The notes under the pieces: model-generated | Told to the model about the DNA's origin: nothing | The model's database searches: none | What the model saw: the letters and a program-made list of their open reading frames with translations, nothing else | Program-made: the position numbers and the translations under genes | Shown here: positions 17,485-27,906 of the stretch, one piece after another | How positions within the stretch are numbered: the first letter of the stretch is position 1 | Layout of the letters: every line of letters begins with the position of its first letter | Assembly: GCF_000612625.1 (NCBI RefSeq) | Contig: NZ_CCAS010000024.1 | Span: forward strand, 1 to 60,421 | Source: Neobacillus jeddahensis | GTDB lineage: Bacteria; Bacillota; Bacilli; Bacillales; Cytobacillaceae | Direction of reading: 5' to 3' | DNA: 60,421 nt

Positions 17485-18100
17485 CGTAGGAAAAATTCAG
17501 CCTTGCTTCCATTAGAATTTTGATTAGAAGATTTTTCTGCGATTTGTTGGTGAGAGCCTTACTTACACATCTCTTATAGAGTTCTAGTGCATCATTAATC
17601 TCCCTATGGTTAATGCACTTAACGAATAATTATCCTCATTCAACAAAATAGTTCAGAGCCCAATTCACATTGAAAAATTGGGCTCTTTTAGATGATTAAG
17701 AGGAATTTACCTACTACTTCAACTCTAATCTCAATAAAATACTACAAAATTCGCAGCGTGACTTGCACCTCAGTTATCTGTACAAATAGGATAAAATAAT
17801 TTGTTTATGTTAAAATGAAAAAGTCGGCCTTTATTTTGTCGACTGTACAACCTTTTATGGAAAAGGTTTCTATCATTATTTACCATTAGAGGTACTCCTT
17901 TTTCCCACCAAACGAAAGTAATTTCGCACTGGATAAAGCCACATTTTCAGACTCCATTTTTCGTCATGTACTTACATAATTCACTCTTATTAGAAATAGA
18001 GAAGTTGTTAACTTAAAGGGGATATCATTAGGGGAAATTAGGAAAGTAATGAGTATTTAATTTTAGTAGGAAAAGAAATTAATAGAGAAAGGAACATTCG
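17485..18100. other. 616-bp gap before the betaine transporter
   Basis: No gene on either strand. It contains one terminator hairpin (17656-17690). The remainder is AT-rich upstream sequence of the transporter, in which I could not identify a confident promoter. Confidence 0.5.
17656..17690 (+). terminator. Intrinsic terminator
   Basis: GAGCCCAATT (17656-17665) pairs perfectly with AATTGGGCTC (17676-17685) and is followed by TTTT. Confidence 0.75.
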
Positions 18101-19627
18101 ATGAGAAGAATTTCAAACGTTTTTTGGATTTCAGTTGCGATTATACTCGCATGTGTAGTATTCGGTGTTACGGCACCAAAAAGTTTTGAAGAGGCAACAG
18201 GTAATTTACAGGCATTTCTTACAACATCCTTTGGATGGTATTATTTAATTTTAGTTACAGTAATTGTTATATTTTGCTTTTTCCTCATTTTCAGTCCTGT
18301 CGGAGCGATAAAATTGGGAAAGCCTGATGAAAAACCCGAGTATTCAAAAGTTTCTTGGTTTGCGATGTTATTTAGTGCTGGTATGGGGATTGGCCTTGTA
18401 TTTTGGGGGGCTGCTGAACCACTTTCCCACTTTATAAACCCACCACTTGCAGAGGGAGGAACACCCGCTGCTAATAAAGAGGCAATGAGGTACACATTTT
18501 TCCACTGGGGAATTCATGCATGGGCGATATACGCGATTGTTGCGCTAACGTTAGCCTACTTTCAATTTCGCAAAGGAGAACCAGGGCTAATTTCAGCTAC
18601 ATTAAAACCTGTATTAGGGAAAAGAATGGAAGGCCCTCTTGGAACTGTTATAGATGTACTAGCTGTTTTTGCCACAGTTATTGGAGTTGCGACAACTCTA
18701 GGGTTTGGTGCAGCGCAGATTAATGGTGGTTTATCCTATTTATTTGGAATACCAAATAATTTCGTTATTCAATTTGTCATTATTGCGATCGTAACCGTCC
18801 TATTTATGATGTCGGCATGGTCTGGACTTAGCAAAGGGATAAAAATTTTAAGTAACACAAATATGTTTTTAGCAATCGCGTTACTTGTATTAATGTTCAT
18901 CGCAGGACCCACTATCCTAATATTAAACATGTTTACTGATTCATTCGGGGGATACATTCAAAACATAGTTCAAATGAGTTTTCGAATTGCTCCTCTTAAT
19001 GAAGAACATCGCTCTTGGATTAATGATTGGACCATTTTTTATTGGGCATGGTGGATATCATGGTCACCATTCGTCGGTATCTTTATTGCCCGTGTTTCGA
19101 GAGGTAGAACCATTCGGGAATTTCTAATTGGCGTTTTATTACTCCCCACCCTCGTAAGCTTTTTATGGTTTGCTGTATTCGGTACTTCGGGAATTGAAGT
19201 TCAAAATGCAGGGAATATTGATCTAACGAAATTTGCTACAGAGGAAGTATTGTTTGCGATTTTTAATGAATTCCCTATGTCGACGGTTCTTTCCATAGTA
19301 GCGATTACACTTGTTTGCACATTTTTTATCACTTCTGCTGACTCAGCAACATTCGTACTAGGAATGCAAACTACATACGGATCACTTACTCCACCCAATT
19401 CAGTAAAACTAACTTGGGGAATTGCGCAATCTACTGTGGCGATCATTCTATTATATAGTGGTGGATTACAAGCACTACAAAATGCATTAATTGGGGCAGC
19501 ATTCCCATTTTCTATAATTATTGTATTAATGATGATTTCCCTTTATCGATCTTTAACAAAAGAGCGAAAGGAACTTGGTTTATATCTCAAGCCAAGCCCA
19601 CGTGAAAAACATAACACAGGTGCCTGA
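18101..19627 (+). CDS. opuD: BCCT-family glycine betaine transporter, OpuD-like
   Basis: 508-aa sodium-coupled uptake system for glycine betaine or related osmoprotectants, with about 12 membrane helices. Family signatures are visible: [20 protein letters not shown] (including the Gly-rich helix), and the aromatic substrate helix [19 protein letters not shown] followed by [12 protein letters not shown]. Length and N-terminus match B. subtilis OpuD. The short C-terminal tail lacks the long charged osmosensing domain of BetP. Ribosome site AAAGGA. Likely osmotically regulated, but no promoter was identified. Confidence 0.88.
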   Translation: MRRISNVFWISVAIILACVVFGVTAPKSFEEATGNLQAFLTTSFGWYYLILVTVIVIFCFFLIFSPVGAIKLGKPDEKPEYSKVSWFAMLFSAGMGIGLVFWGAAEPLSHFINPPLAEGGTPAANKEAMRYTFFHWGIHAWAIYAIVALTLAYFQFRKGEPGLISATLKPVLGKRMEGPLGTVIDVLAVFATVIGVATTLGFGAAQINGGLSYLFGIPNNFVIQFVIIAIVTVLFMMSAWSGLSKGIKILSNTNMFLAIALLVLMFIAGPTILILNMFTDSFGGYIQNIVQMSFRIAPLNEEHRSWINDWTIFYWAWWISWSPFVGIFIARVSRGRTIREFLIGVLLLPTLVSFLWFAVFGTSGIEVQNAGNIDLTKFATEEVLFAIFNEFPMSTVLSIVAITLVCTFFITSADSATFVLGMQTTYGSLTPPNSVKLTWGIAQSTVAIILLYSGGLQALQNALIGAAFPFSIIIVLMMISLYRSLTKERKELGLYLKPSPREKHNTGA

Positions 19628-19780
19628 CTTTACCTAATAAAATAGTAGACTGCTAGAAAAGTTAAGTAACTATGTAAAGTCCAACACCTTTAGTTGAGAA
19701 AAGAACTATTTTGACTCACCAGCGCCCCATGTGTTGCCACATCCACTGGACACGTTGAGTGTATCTCGCAACTCGTTTAA

Positions 19781-19809
19781 AAAAAAGGCAACCCTTGGTT
19801 GCCTTTTTT
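19781..19809. terminator. Intrinsic terminator
   Basis: AAAAAAGGCAACC (19781-19793) pairs perfectly with GGTTGCCTTTTTT (19797-19809) around a 3-base loop. The A-run and T-run make it usable in both directions. Confidence 0.85.
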
Positions 19810-19940
19810 GCGTTGTTTTATATGCGGCTGCAGCAATAGGTATAAAGGGGTGTCTTAGAGTGTAGATCGAAACGAAATGAAAAGATACGGTTCTTTAAAC
19901 AGCAAGTAGATTTGTACTTTGTGGTGGAACCATTTGTATA

Positions 19941-19990
19941 TTGACAATATGGCCTAATAGTTCTAACATATATCGCATACGATGTATCGT
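19941..19990 (+). promoter_or_regulatory. Promoter and candidate MarR operator
   Basis: TTGACA (19941-19946), 17 bp and TAACAT (19964-19969) form a promoter. The inverted repeat ACGAT-GT-ATCGT (19979-19990), just downstream of the expected start point, is a plausible autorepressor site. Confidence 0.5.
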
Positions 19991-20037
19991 GTAGAATGTA
20001 TTTTAAGTGATGTATGAAAGGGTGATGAAAATAAACG

Positions 20038-20541
20038 ATGGAAAAGGCTGCATTTATTCGGGAATCGATTGATTTTCTACAACGGTATATGATGAAAAGC
20101 CTGCAAAAATATTCTGAGGAGCATGGTGTGACGATCCCCCAAGCAAGAGTCATTGCGGAAGTGTTTGCACATAAAGCCATCAGTATCAAACTGCTCTCGA
20201 AAAATCTAAAAATGACACAAAGTACCGTTTCAGATATTGTTGAACGGCTTACGTCTAAAGGTCTTCTTGTGAAAACTCCTAACCCTAAAGATAAACGTTC
20301 AGTTGAGATTTCACTTTCTAGTGAATTATCAGAAGGAATTGATGCGAATATTCCAGAAATTACCAATCAATCATTATCACAGGTTTTAAATCTATTAAAG
20401 CCGGATGAACAGGAAACGATTGAGAAGGGAATGCAATTATTAGTTTCTGCTGTGAAGGAAAAGATGGAGGCAGACGGAATGGATCATTTTGAATTCTTTG
20501 ATGTTGTGTACTTTCCGGGAAAAACAAAAAAGGAAAAATAA
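20038..20541 (+). CDS. ydgG: MarR-family regulator, YdgG-like
   Basis: 167-aa winged-helix regulator. The DNA-binding core is ISIKLLSKNLKMTQSTVSDIVERLTSKGLL followed by the wing KTPNPKDKRSVEISL, flanked by dimerisation helices. It lies 27 bp before a large MMPL-type exporter gene, as ydgG precedes ydgH in B. subtilis, and probably represses that operon until a toxic ligand binds. AAAGGGTG is somewhat far from ATG 20038, so translation may be weak. Confidence 0.8.
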   Translation: MEKAAFIRESIDFLQRYMMKSLQKYSEEHGVTIPQARVIAEVFAHKAISIKLLSKNLKMTQSTVSDIVERLTSKGLLVKTPNPKDKRSVEISLSSELSEGIDANIPEITNQSLSQVLNLLKPDEQETIEKGMQLLVSAVKEKMEADGMDHFEFFDVVYFPGKTKKEK

Positions 20542-20568
20542 TAGGGATATGAAAACGGAGGATGCAAA

Positions 20569-23500
20569 GTGAGAAAGATTATAAAAGGCCGTTGGGTCAT
20601 ATTGTCAATTTGGCTGATTGCAACGATCGTGCTGACAGTCATTCAACCAGATATCAATGCCATACTTCGGCAAAAGGGACAGCAAGGAACGAGCAATGAC
20701 AGCCCCTCCGTTATGGCTGACAATATCTTGAAAAAGATGGATACCACAAAAGGGGCAAGTAGCCTGATCGTTTTTTATGATAAAAACAAGATATCCAGTA
20801 ATGAAATGGACAAAATCGGTGATGCGGTAAAATCTATTAGTGATAGCAGCTCTGAGCTTGGGATTGCCGACATCATTGATCCCTTCAGTATGCCTGAAGC
20901 TAAAAGCTCGTTACTTTCTAAAGATGGTACGACCCTCATGGTCAGCTATAAGCTTGATAAAAAAGGCAGAGAAGTAGATGATATCAAGGCACAGCTCGAT
21001 AGCAAGCTGAAAAACGTACCTGTCGAATACTATCTGAGCGGGGAAGAATTTATCAACAATGATTATTTGAAGGCATCGCAGTCTGGCGTCGAAAAGAGTG
21101 CGGCCTTAACGGTTATTTTTATATTAGTCGTTCTTATTCTGGCATTTAGGTCAGTTGTCACACCGTTGATTTCCTTAGTAACGGTGGCGATTGCCTACCT
21201 TTGTTCGATGGGGATCGCAGCGCAATTAATTGATAAAGCTGGATTTCCGATCACCAGTCTCACCCAAATGCTCTTGGTTCTTATCCTCTTCGGGATTGGC
21301 ACGGATTACAATATCCTCCTGTTTAATCGCTTTAAGGAGGAACTATCTCATGGTCATTCGGTAGACGAGTCGATTGTCAATACGTTTAAAACGGCAGGTA
21401 AAACGATTGCATATAGTATTCTGACGGTATTCATTGCCTTCCTTGCGCTCGTTTTCGCTGAATCACCAATCTATCGATCAGGAGTCGTCGTTGTTATTGG
21501 CGTAAGTATTTTATTGCTTGAAATTGTCACGTTAACACCGTTTATGATGAAAGTGCTGGGTAAAAAACTTTTCTGGCCTTCTAAGAATGTAACCGGTCAT
21601 AAAGAAAATAAATTCTGGGGAACAACTTCCTCCTTTGCTGTGCAGCATCCGATTATCGCTACAGCTGTCATTCTTTTAATCATCGCTCCAATGGTGCTGA
21701 TGCATCAGGAAAAATTGAACTTTGATACGGTTGGGGAGCTAGGTGATAAATATCCTTCCTCTAAGGCGATTAATTTAGTTGCGGACCATTTTGGCAAAGG
21801 ACAGGCTATGCCTGCTACGGTAGTGATTGAAACGGGCAAAGCCCTTGATAATAATGAATCACTTGCCGTCATTGATAACGTAACGGAAAGATTAAAGGCT
21901 CTTAAGGGAGTGAAGCAGGTTTCTTCTGTCACACAACCTCAAGGGGAGGCTATTGATGATTTTTACGTCGACAGTCAAATGGGCTCTGTGACGGATGGGA
22001 TCTCGCAAACACAAGGTGGAGTCGACGAAATCCATGATGGCTTGAAACAAGCACAAGACGGGCTGGCATCTGCGGACTTCTCTAAAGTCGGCCAAATGGT
22101 CGATGGCACGGCAAAGCTAGAAGATGGTATGGTTGCCTTGACCGATGGTTTAAAGCAGATCCAAACGGGAATCAAGGATGGGTCAAGTAGTTCACAAACG
22201 ATTTCCAACGGTATCGCGGCTATTCAGACGAATCTCGCCACGATGAGTAATGGTGTGGGCTTATTAGCTGAAAATTATGGGAAGATGCAGGCTGGCTATT
22301 TAGAGATGGGGACCCACTACCAAGAGGCAGCACAGGCTCTTCTTGGGGTAAAGGGTGCACTAACACAAATGCAATCCATGGTCACAGCGTTAGGCAGCAG
22401 CTATACAAATTCAGAAAGTGATGCGAATTATTTGGCATTGAAGCAAACGATCGTACAGTTATCTGCTTCATTAAGTCAAATTACTCCTGAGGGAATCCAA
22501 GCATTAAATGCTAATTATAATGCCGTAACGGCTGGTTTTGGTACAGCGAATGAAAATCTAACTGCTATGAGCGGCGGGTTAACGCAAATGGCAGATGGAT
22601 TGAAGAAGCTGGAATCTGGACTAGATCAAGCCTCAGCAGGAATCGGTACCATTGTGACCAATATGAACAGTGTCACTGATGGGTTAGGTCAGATGAAATC
22701 AGGGCAGCAACAGCTTGCTGATGGTCTCAATGGATTTAGTGCCTTTGGTGAAAAACTGTCAGATGTCAACAATGGCCTAAAACAAATCTCTGACGGATTA
22801 GGGCAAACAAATGGGTACCTTACACAGTTGAACACAAAAACGTTCTTTATGCCTAAGGAAGCGTTGACGAACAAGGACTTTAAAAAGTCATTCGACATGT
22901 TCATGTCTAAAGATAGAACGATTACCAAACTAACGGTTGTTTTAACGGACGACCCATACTCTGAAAAGGCGTTAAATACGATCGAGAAGATCAATAAGAC
23001 CGTATCCGAAGGACTGAAAGGAACGGTTCTCTCAGATGCCAAGAGTGGTACATCTGGACCGAGTGCGACCACAAACGATATGAATCATGTATTGACGAGA
23101 GATCTGAATAAAACAACAACGATTGTTATTATCGGCGTCTTGCTGGTACTGTTCTTTGTTATTAGATCGTTCTGGACACCGGTTTTCATCACGGCATCCC
23201 TTCTCGGGGCTTATTATGCTGCGATGTTCATCATCAATTTTATTTTCATAGATTTGAAGGGGCTTGAGGGGATATCTTCCTTCGTACCATTCTTCTCCTT
23301 TATCATCATTGTCGCCCTGGGCGTAGACTATAGCATCTTCTTAATGATGAGGTTTAAGGAATACCCGGATATGCCAGCTAAAGAGGCAATTGTTTTGGCT
23401 TCAAGGAATATAGGTGGAGTAATTATCTCAGCTGTAATCATCCTTGGGGGTACCTTTGCAACCCTGATGCCTGCTGGTATCATCCTTTTATCTGAACTAG

Positions 23501-23646
23501 CAATCGCGGTTATTACAGGCCTGGTCATCCTTTGCTTTGTACTGCTGCCGATCTTTGTTCCGGCAATGATGGCTCTGCCAGATGCTGTTAAAAAGATCTT
23601 TACGAGAAAAAAGGAAGATGACAGTAGATTGGAAAAAGTCGTGTAG
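20569..23646 (+). CDS. ydgH: MMPL-family (RND superfamily) membrane transporter, YdgH-like
   Basis: 1025 aa in two MMPL halves. The first has one N-terminal helix, an outer domain, then five helices (residues about 180-335, with the GIGTDYNILLFNRFKEE proton-relay segment). The second repeats this (after about 840, with GVDYSIFLMMRFKEYPD). A large outer region from about 465 to 770 carries many degenerate DGL/SGL coiled-coil repeats (TDGLKQIQTG, SGGLTQMADGLKKLESGL), like those in YhgE/Pip proteins. It is longer than I recall for B. subtilis YdgH. Probable lipid or drug export under control of the adjacent MarR protein. It starts at GTG with GGAGGATG ahead. Confidence 0.82.
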   Translation: MRKIIKGRWVILSIWLIATIVLTVIQPDINAILRQKGQQGTSNDSPSVMADNILKKMDTTKGASSLIVFYDKNKISSNEMDKIGDAVKSISDSSSELGIADIIDPFSMPEAKSSLLSKDGTTLMVSYKLDKKGREVDDIKAQLDSKLKNVPVEYYLSGEEFINNDYLKASQSGVEKSAALTVIFILVVLILAFRSVVTPLISLVTVAIAYLCSMGIAAQLIDKAGFPITSLTQMLLVLILFGIGTDYNILLFNRFKEELSHGHSVDESIVNTFKTAGKTIAYSILTVFIAFLALVFAESPIYRSGVVVVIGVSILLLEIVTLTPFMMKVLGKKLFWPSKNVTGHKENKFWGTTSSFAVQHPIIATAVILLIIAPMVLMHQEKLNFDTVGELGDKYPSSKAINLVADHFGKGQAMPATVVIETGKALDNNESLAVIDNVTERLKALKGVKQVSSVTQPQGEAIDDFYVDSQMGSVTDGISQTQGGVDEIHDGLKQAQDGLASADFSKVGQMVDGTAKLEDGMVALTDGLKQIQTGIKDGSSSSQTISNGIAAIQTNLATMSNGVGLLAENYGKMQAGYLEMGTHYQEAAQALLGVKGALTQMQSMVTALGSSYTNSESDANYLALKQTIVQLSASLSQITPEGIQALNANYNAVTAGFGTANENLTAMSGGLTQMADGLKKLESGLDQASAGIGTIVTNMNSVTDGLGQMKSGQQQLADGLNGFSAFGEKLSDVNNGLKQISDGLGQTNGYLTQLNTKTFFMPKEALTNKDFKKSFDMFMSKDRTITKLTVVLTDDPYSEKALNTIEKINKTVSEGLKGTVLSDAKSGTSGPSATTNDMNHVLTRDLNKTTTIVIIGVLLVLFFVIRSFWTPVFITASLLGAYYAAMFIINFIFIDLKGLEGISSFVPFFSFIIIVALGVDYSIFLMMRFKEYPDMPAKEAIVLASRNIGGVIISAVIILGGTFATLMPAGIILLSELAIAVITGLVILCFVLLPIFVPAMMALPDAVKKIFTRKKEDDSRLEKVV

Positions 23647-23689
23647 TAAGAAGTTTAGATGATAATTGTATTACTAGGAGTTCTATAAA

Positions 23690-23734
23690 AAGCTGATCCT
23701 TCTACTAATGTTGAGTAGGGGGTCAGTTTTTTTT
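23690..23734 (+). terminator. Intrinsic terminator of the marR-MMPL operon
   Basis: CTGATCC..CTACT pairs with AGTAG..GGGTCAG and is followed by eight T residues. Confidence 0.8.
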
Positions 23735-23888
23735 CATCTATATCAATAGAGATGTCCGCAGTCTATGAAGGAAAATTAAAAAATACTAGATTGTTATGAA
23801 AATCGAATTTAATTCCAGTCTATTCCGGTTATAATAATAAATAGGACATTGTAAGCGGACACAGAGAATGAAAAATTTGGAGGTAATT

Positions 23889-24284
23889 ATGGGAAGACTA
23901 GTGCATTTTGAAATTCATGTGAGTGACATGGATCGGGCAAAGAAGTTTTATGGAGAAGTATTCGGATGGTCGTTTCAAGATTGGAGTGATTATGCGGGAA
24001 TGCCTTATTTTGGAGCAGTGACTGGTGATGAAAATGAGCCAGGGATCAATGGTGCTTTGATGCAGCGTCACAGCGCTCCTCCGGAAGCAAACCAGGCTTT
24101 AAATGGATTTGCTTGTACAATGGGAGTAGAAGATTACGATGCAACAGAAGCTAAAATTCTCGAGCATGGCGGCAAGGTCGCATTGGCCAAATATGCACTT
24201 CCGGGAATGGCGTGGCAAGGATACTATCTGGATACCGAAGGCAATACATTTGGCATTCATCAACCTGATGAGAATGCCAAATAG
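23889..24284 (+). CDS. VOC-family (glyoxalase/bleomycin-resistance fold) protein
   Basis: 131-aa small protein of the vicinal-oxygen-chelate fold. The opening beta strand and helix GRLVHFEIHVSDMDRAKKFYGEVFGW and the closing GYYLDTEGNTFGIHQ strand are typical. Possible metal ligands are His 6 and a Glu in the second half. Substrate and activity are unknown. I chose ATG 23889 because GGAGG lies 6 bases ahead, and an upstream in-frame ATG would extend past that site. It is followed closely by an MmcQ/YjbR-family gene, probably in one transcript. Confidence 0.78.
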   Translation: MGRLVHFEIHVSDMDRAKKFYGEVFGWSFQDWSDYAGMPYFGAVTGDENEPGINGALMQRHSAPPEANQALNGFACTMGVEDYDATEAKILEHGGKVALAKYALPGMAWQGYYLDTEGNTFGIHQPDENAK

Positions 24285-24308
24285 AATCCAAGACAGGTGA
24301 ATAAAAAC

Positions 24309-24695
24309 ATGAAAACACAAGACACGGCAGGAATGCTTGAAAATGTACGCAATATTTGTCTTGCCATGCCCGAAGCTGTTGAAGTTATCGATGGTTTCGG
24401 CCATAATACCTTTAAAATCAACGGAAAATCATTCGTGATATCAGGTGATGGTGAGAAAGGGTTTAGCTTGTCGTTTAAATCAGACCGGGAAACGCAAGAA
24501 ATATTGCTACAGAAAGAGCATTTTTTCAAAACTCCATATATCGGGCAGCACGGCTGGGTATCGATCCAAAATCCGGCTGGGGAAGACTGGGATGAATTGA
24601 GCGATCTAATTCAAGAAGCCTATTTACGTGCGGCACCGAAGCGATTAGTGAAGATATGGACTGAGCTACATACAAATGGGAGAACGGCAGAATGA
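24309..24695 (+). CDS. MmcQ/YjbR family protein
   Basis: 128-aa protein of the MmcQ/YjbR (CyaY-like fold) family: MLENVRNICLAMPEAVEV opens the domain, then the HNTFKINGKSFVISGDG strand, FSLSFKSDRETQEIL, and the characteristic HGWVSIQ and DWDELSDLIQEAYLRAAPKRL. Some members bind DNA, but no defined role is known. It follows the VOC gene by 24 bp. ATG 24309 is preferred to the upstream GTG because it lies about 10 bases after AGGTG. A terminator follows. Confidence 0.75.
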   Translation: MKTQDTAGMLENVRNICLAMPEAVEVIDGFGHNTFKINGKSFVISGDGEKGFSLSFKSDRETQEILLQKEHFFKTPYIGQHGWVSIQNPAGEDWDELSDLIQEAYLRAAPKRLVKIWTELHTNGRTAE

Positions 24696-24718
24696 TCTGC
24701 CTTCCTCCCATTTTTTTT
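24676..24718 (+). terminator. Intrinsic terminator
   Basis: ATGGGAG plus GGCAG pairs with CTGCC plus CTCCCAT, followed by TTTTTTT. Confidence 0.85.
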
Positions 24719-24748
24719 ACTTTGGTCAAGTAAGTCTGATAGAAAAAA

Positions 24749-25726
24749 TTACATGAAAAATTTTATCCCAATTAAGATAGCCTCCACCACAACTACTGAT
24801 AAGAGTATGTTCATTCTAAGGGTATTTTTTTTCTCCACTTTTGCTAAGTCTTCTTTGTTTAGCATCTTGTTCGAGAAGGACTCTAGCATTTCATGGCTTT
24901 GCTTGTGTCGGGCAGAAATGGCAGAATCCACTTGTTCATGCCATTGTTGGAGGTCGCGTTTCCGCTCCTCATCCTGCTCAGCTTGCTTCGTGCTCCAGTA
25001 TTCAAGTTGGTGCGTAAGTTTATCCATAAACGCTTCTTCTCGTACAACCATAATGGATTTGATGGCCTCAGAATGTTTATGAAACATTTCTTCGTACGAC
25101 TTGTGCAGCAACTTCAGGTGTTCATCCATTTTCTGGAGAGTTGCCATATGGGCAGATACCTTTTTTTCTGTTAGCGCTAACTGCTCTTTTGAAAGCTTAA
25201 CAAATGCTTCGTTCTGTTCTAAAAATTGTCTATTTCTATCATCTGAAATGGCTAACTTCTCCGTAAATTCTGTTACGTGGCCAGTGACAGATGTAATCGC
25301 GGTCACCGTTTTATCCAATAAACTCTTGTTATTACTCTCAATTGATTCCTGAAATTCAGCTGTTTTCTCGGTAAAGAATTGAATGCTTTTTTGCAGTTCA
25401 TCATAAACAGATAAGAACCGTGTTCGTTCTTCCTCTAAGAAATCTTGGTTTCTTTGAAGCGTTTCACTCTGATTGGTCTCTAGCAGCTCGCGAGTTTCCT
25501 GTTTTTGTGTTTCCATTTGACGGAAAAGCAGGTTAGCTTGACTTACGACATGTTCTGTTTCCTTTTTGAAATCAGACGAACTGTTCATCACAAGTTGTAG
25601 GAGATTATTCTCTAACTGTTTGATTTTCTCTTTGAAGTCATCGTAAAAAAGATCCTCATTTAGCTTCTTTAATTCATCCATCGCTTTTTCGTAATCCGTT
25701 TTTGTTGGTAGTTGGGTTGTAACCAT
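24749..25726 (-). CDS. Hypothetical coiled-coil protein with C-terminal membrane anchor
   Basis: 325 aa, nearly all charged helix with heptad spacing (LKKLNEDLFYDDFKEKIKQL, ENNLLQLVMNSSSDFKKETE), ending in one hydrophobic helix, ILLSVVVVEAILIGIKFFM, at the extreme C-terminus. This is the layout of a tail-anchored coiled-coil protein facing the cytoplasm. The family is not recognised. It follows a second coiled-coil gene by 12 bp, and the two presumably work together. Confidence 0.55.
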   Translation of the reverse strand: MVTTQLPTKTDYEKAMDELKKLNEDLFYDDFKEKIKQLENNLLQLVMNSSSDFKKETEHVVSQANLLFRQMETQKQETRELLETNQSETLQRNQDFLEEERTRFLSVYDELQKSIQFFTEKTAEFQESIESNNKSLLDKTVTAITSVTGHVTEFTEKLAISDDRNRQFLEQNEAFVKLSKEQLALTEKKVSAHMATLQKMDEHLKLLHKSYEEMFHKHSEAIKSIMVVREEAFMDKLTHQLEYWSTKQAEQDEERKRDLQQWHEQVDSAISARHKQSHEMLESFSNKMLNKEDLAKVEKKNTLRMNILLSVVVVEAILIGIKFFM

Positions 25727-25738
25727 CTTTTCGCCGCC

Positions 25739-26821
25739 TTATTCATTTAAAGATTCGATTATTGTTTCGCCATCTTGTCGCAGGAGCTGCAAATAATGGG
25801 CTGAGAACCATCGTTCTTCTGCGTTTCCGTTTTGGAAATGCTGCTGTAGCTCGTCCTTATACTCCATCCAATATTTCATAAAATAGCCTTGCAGTTGTGA
25901 TGCCTGCTCACGATTTTGGTTCCGCAATTGGTAGACTTTCTGATAGTGGGCCTCATGCTCGGCCTTTTCCTTTTGATGGTTTGCTAGTTCGTCTTCTAGT
26001 TGTTTTTTTCTTTCCGTCATCACAGACTTCAAGGCCTCTGCTTCATGTACTAATTGCTCTTTTTGTTCCATCGCGTTTTCATGTATAGGTGTAAGTAGAA
26101 GATTATAGTTTTGATACATCTCAGAAACCCACTCATAGGCGTTGCCCCGTATCCTGGATGTGGCTTTTTCATAGGTGCTTTTTAGCCAGAAGGCATCAAT
26201 TTTTTGCTCAATTTTTGAAATCGGATCTAAATAGGGAAGTTCTAATAGATTACTTATCCCTAAATTTAAAATGCCTGCTTCTTGTTTGATTTTCCTAAAC
26301 TTAATCTTTAGTTCATTTTCCACAATTTCCTGCAATCGTAATGCATCGTCATTTAGGACGCTAGCCTTTCGATAATAGGGAGTGTATTCGATGATCGTAT
26401 CGACCAAATCTCTAATATGGTCAGGGTCTGTATCCTTCAAGACAATCATTTTCAAAAATTCCTCAAAGACAGCTATTTCACTGCACATTTGCTTGTATTG
26501 CAATTCGGAGTCTTCCAATTCATGCTCTAGTAAAAATTGTTGTCTTTCGATGAGTGTGTCTTGCTGTGATATTTTTTCTTCGTACTGCTGAAGTTCTAGC
26601 TTACTTGCTTCTTCAGCTTCTTTATAAAATTTTGTTAATTGTTTGAAGGACAGTTCATTCACATCAAGTTGCTCAAAGTCTGTTTGTGAATGCTGCGGAA
26701 TCTCTTCTATGAGCTTTGTTTTCTCTACATCTAGTCGGATGAAGCGGTTGAAAAACTCTTTTTTTGCCTTAAAAGCCCATTCAAATCGTCGGTTATGAAA
26801 ATTAGAAAAGGTAAGATTCAT
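25739..26821 (-). CDS. Hypothetical coiled-coil protein
   Basis: 360 aa, soluble, rich in Glu, Lys and Gln, with long helical stretches (LQQYEEKISQQDTLIERQQF, KKQLEDELANHQKEKAEHEA). No known catalytic motif or membrane segment. It is the first gene of a two-gene minus-strand unit with the tail-anchored coiled-coil protein. The matching architecture suggests they form one complex, for example a scaffold at the membrane. Function unknown. Confidence 0.5.
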   Translation of the reverse strand: MNLTFSNFHNRRFEWAFKAKKEFFNRFIRLDVEKTKLIEEIPQHSQTDFEQLDVNELSFKQLTKFYKEAEEASKLELQQYEEKISQQDTLIERQQFLLEHELEDSELQYKQMCSEIAVFEEFLKMIVLKDTDPDHIRDLVDTIIEYTPYYRKASVLNDDALRLQEIVENELKIKFRKIKQEAGILNLGISNLLELPYLDPISKIEQKIDAFWLKSTYEKATSRIRGNAYEWVSEMYQNYNLLLTPIHENAMEQKEQLVHEAEALKSVMTERKKQLEDELANHQKEKAEHEAHYQKVYQLRNQNREQASQLQGYFMKYWMEYKDELQQHFQNGNAEERWFSAHYLQLLRQDGETIIESLNE

Positions 26822-27114
26822 TTCTAGTTACCTTCTTTTGGATAAATTTATAGTAGATACCTAATATTACAAATTTATCTTACCACTTTTATAGAATAAC
26901 GATAAGAGTCCTTTTTCAAAAATTAGAGACCAAAGAAGAATCAGCGGGGGATAATCCAAGAACTAATTCCCTGAAAGCATTGCAGATTGTTAAAATAATT
27001 GTTAAAAAACAACATACTAGAATCCACTTTTTCTCCTCTCTATTCCCTTTCAGCTCTGTCCTTGTTACTATGTATGAATGTGAACTAAAAATATCAACCA
27101 CGCAAGGTGATGAA

Positions 27115-27822
27115 ATGATCCATAAATATTTAGGTCAGGCGATTCGTTTTGAGATAAAATATAAAAAGCGCACTTCGATGAGTATTGCGATTGATCTATA
27201 TGGAAATATTGAAATTCAGGCTCCTAAAGGGACATCCGAAGAACGGGTGCTCCAAATAGTAGAGGAAAAATGGGAGTGGATCCAGCAGAAAATAAAAGAA
27301 ATGAACGATAGGTCGCTTGGGCCAAAGGTGAAGACCTATGACCAAGGTGAGAGCGGCCTTTATTTAGGAAACGATTATCCTATCCAGGTCTCTCAGGATA
27401 TCACGATTAAGCAAGATTATGTCGTGCTTGAAAAGGAAAAGATACATATAATTGTGCAGCAGCTGGAGGATGAAAAAATAAAACAGGCGTTAAAACGGTT
27501 TTATTATCAACAGTGTAAAATGTTTGTTGAAAGGAGTATCCGATCCCATCAACGCCATTTTAAAATAAAACCAAGGTCTATCCGGATTACCGATAATAAG
27601 ACGAATTGGGGAACTTGTGATGCGAAGCAGCAGCTTACCTTCAATTGGAAGCTGGCGATGGCTCCATTGGAGGTGATTGACTATGTGGTCGTTCACGAAA
27701 TGTGCCATATGGTCCATTTGAATCATGATCGATCCTTTTGGCGCCTTGTCGGGAAAATACTCCCTGATTATGAGCAACGGGAAAACTGGTTAGCCTTATC
27801 AAGCTGGAAAATGAATGTCTAA
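27115..27822 (+). CDS. YgjP-like zinc metallopeptidase domain protein
   Basis: 235-aa protein of the YgjP/DUF45 (M48-related) group. VVHEMCHMVHLNHDRSFW carries the HExxH zinc site, here His-Glu-Met-Cys-His, with a third ligand likely in the HDRSFW helix. The middle segment SIRITDNKTNWGTCDAKQQL is the family hallmark (S-W-G pattern). The cellular role of this group is not settled; some members are encoded near restriction systems. I chose ATG 27115 because AAGGTGA lies just ahead, and the longer upstream frame has no homologous look. Confidence 0.78.
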   Translation: MIHKYLGQAIRFEIKYKKRTSMSIAIDLYGNIEIQAPKGTSEERVLQIVEEKWEWIQQKIKEMNDRSLGPKVKTYDQGESGLYLGNDYPIQVSQDITIKQDYVVLEKEKIHIIVQQLEDEKIKQALKRFYYQQCKMFVERSIRSHQRHFKIKPRSIRITDNKTNWGTCDAKQQLTFNWKLAMAPLEVIDYVVVHEMCHMVHLNHDRSFWRLVGKILPDYEQRENWLALSSWKMNV

Positions 27823-27906
27823 CAGCTAAATCAGACTTCGGTTGGATGAGAAAATGAAATAGGTAGAGCTGGGGACAACCTGGCCAATAGCATAGGAGGT
27901 TCATTG

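Larger units (their letters stand above)
19628..20037. other. 410-bp gap with terminator and marR promoter
   Basis: Contains the terminator at 19781-19809 and a TTGACA-N17-TAACAT promoter (19941-19969) for the MarR/MMPL operon. The remainder shows no gene. Confidence 0.5.
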
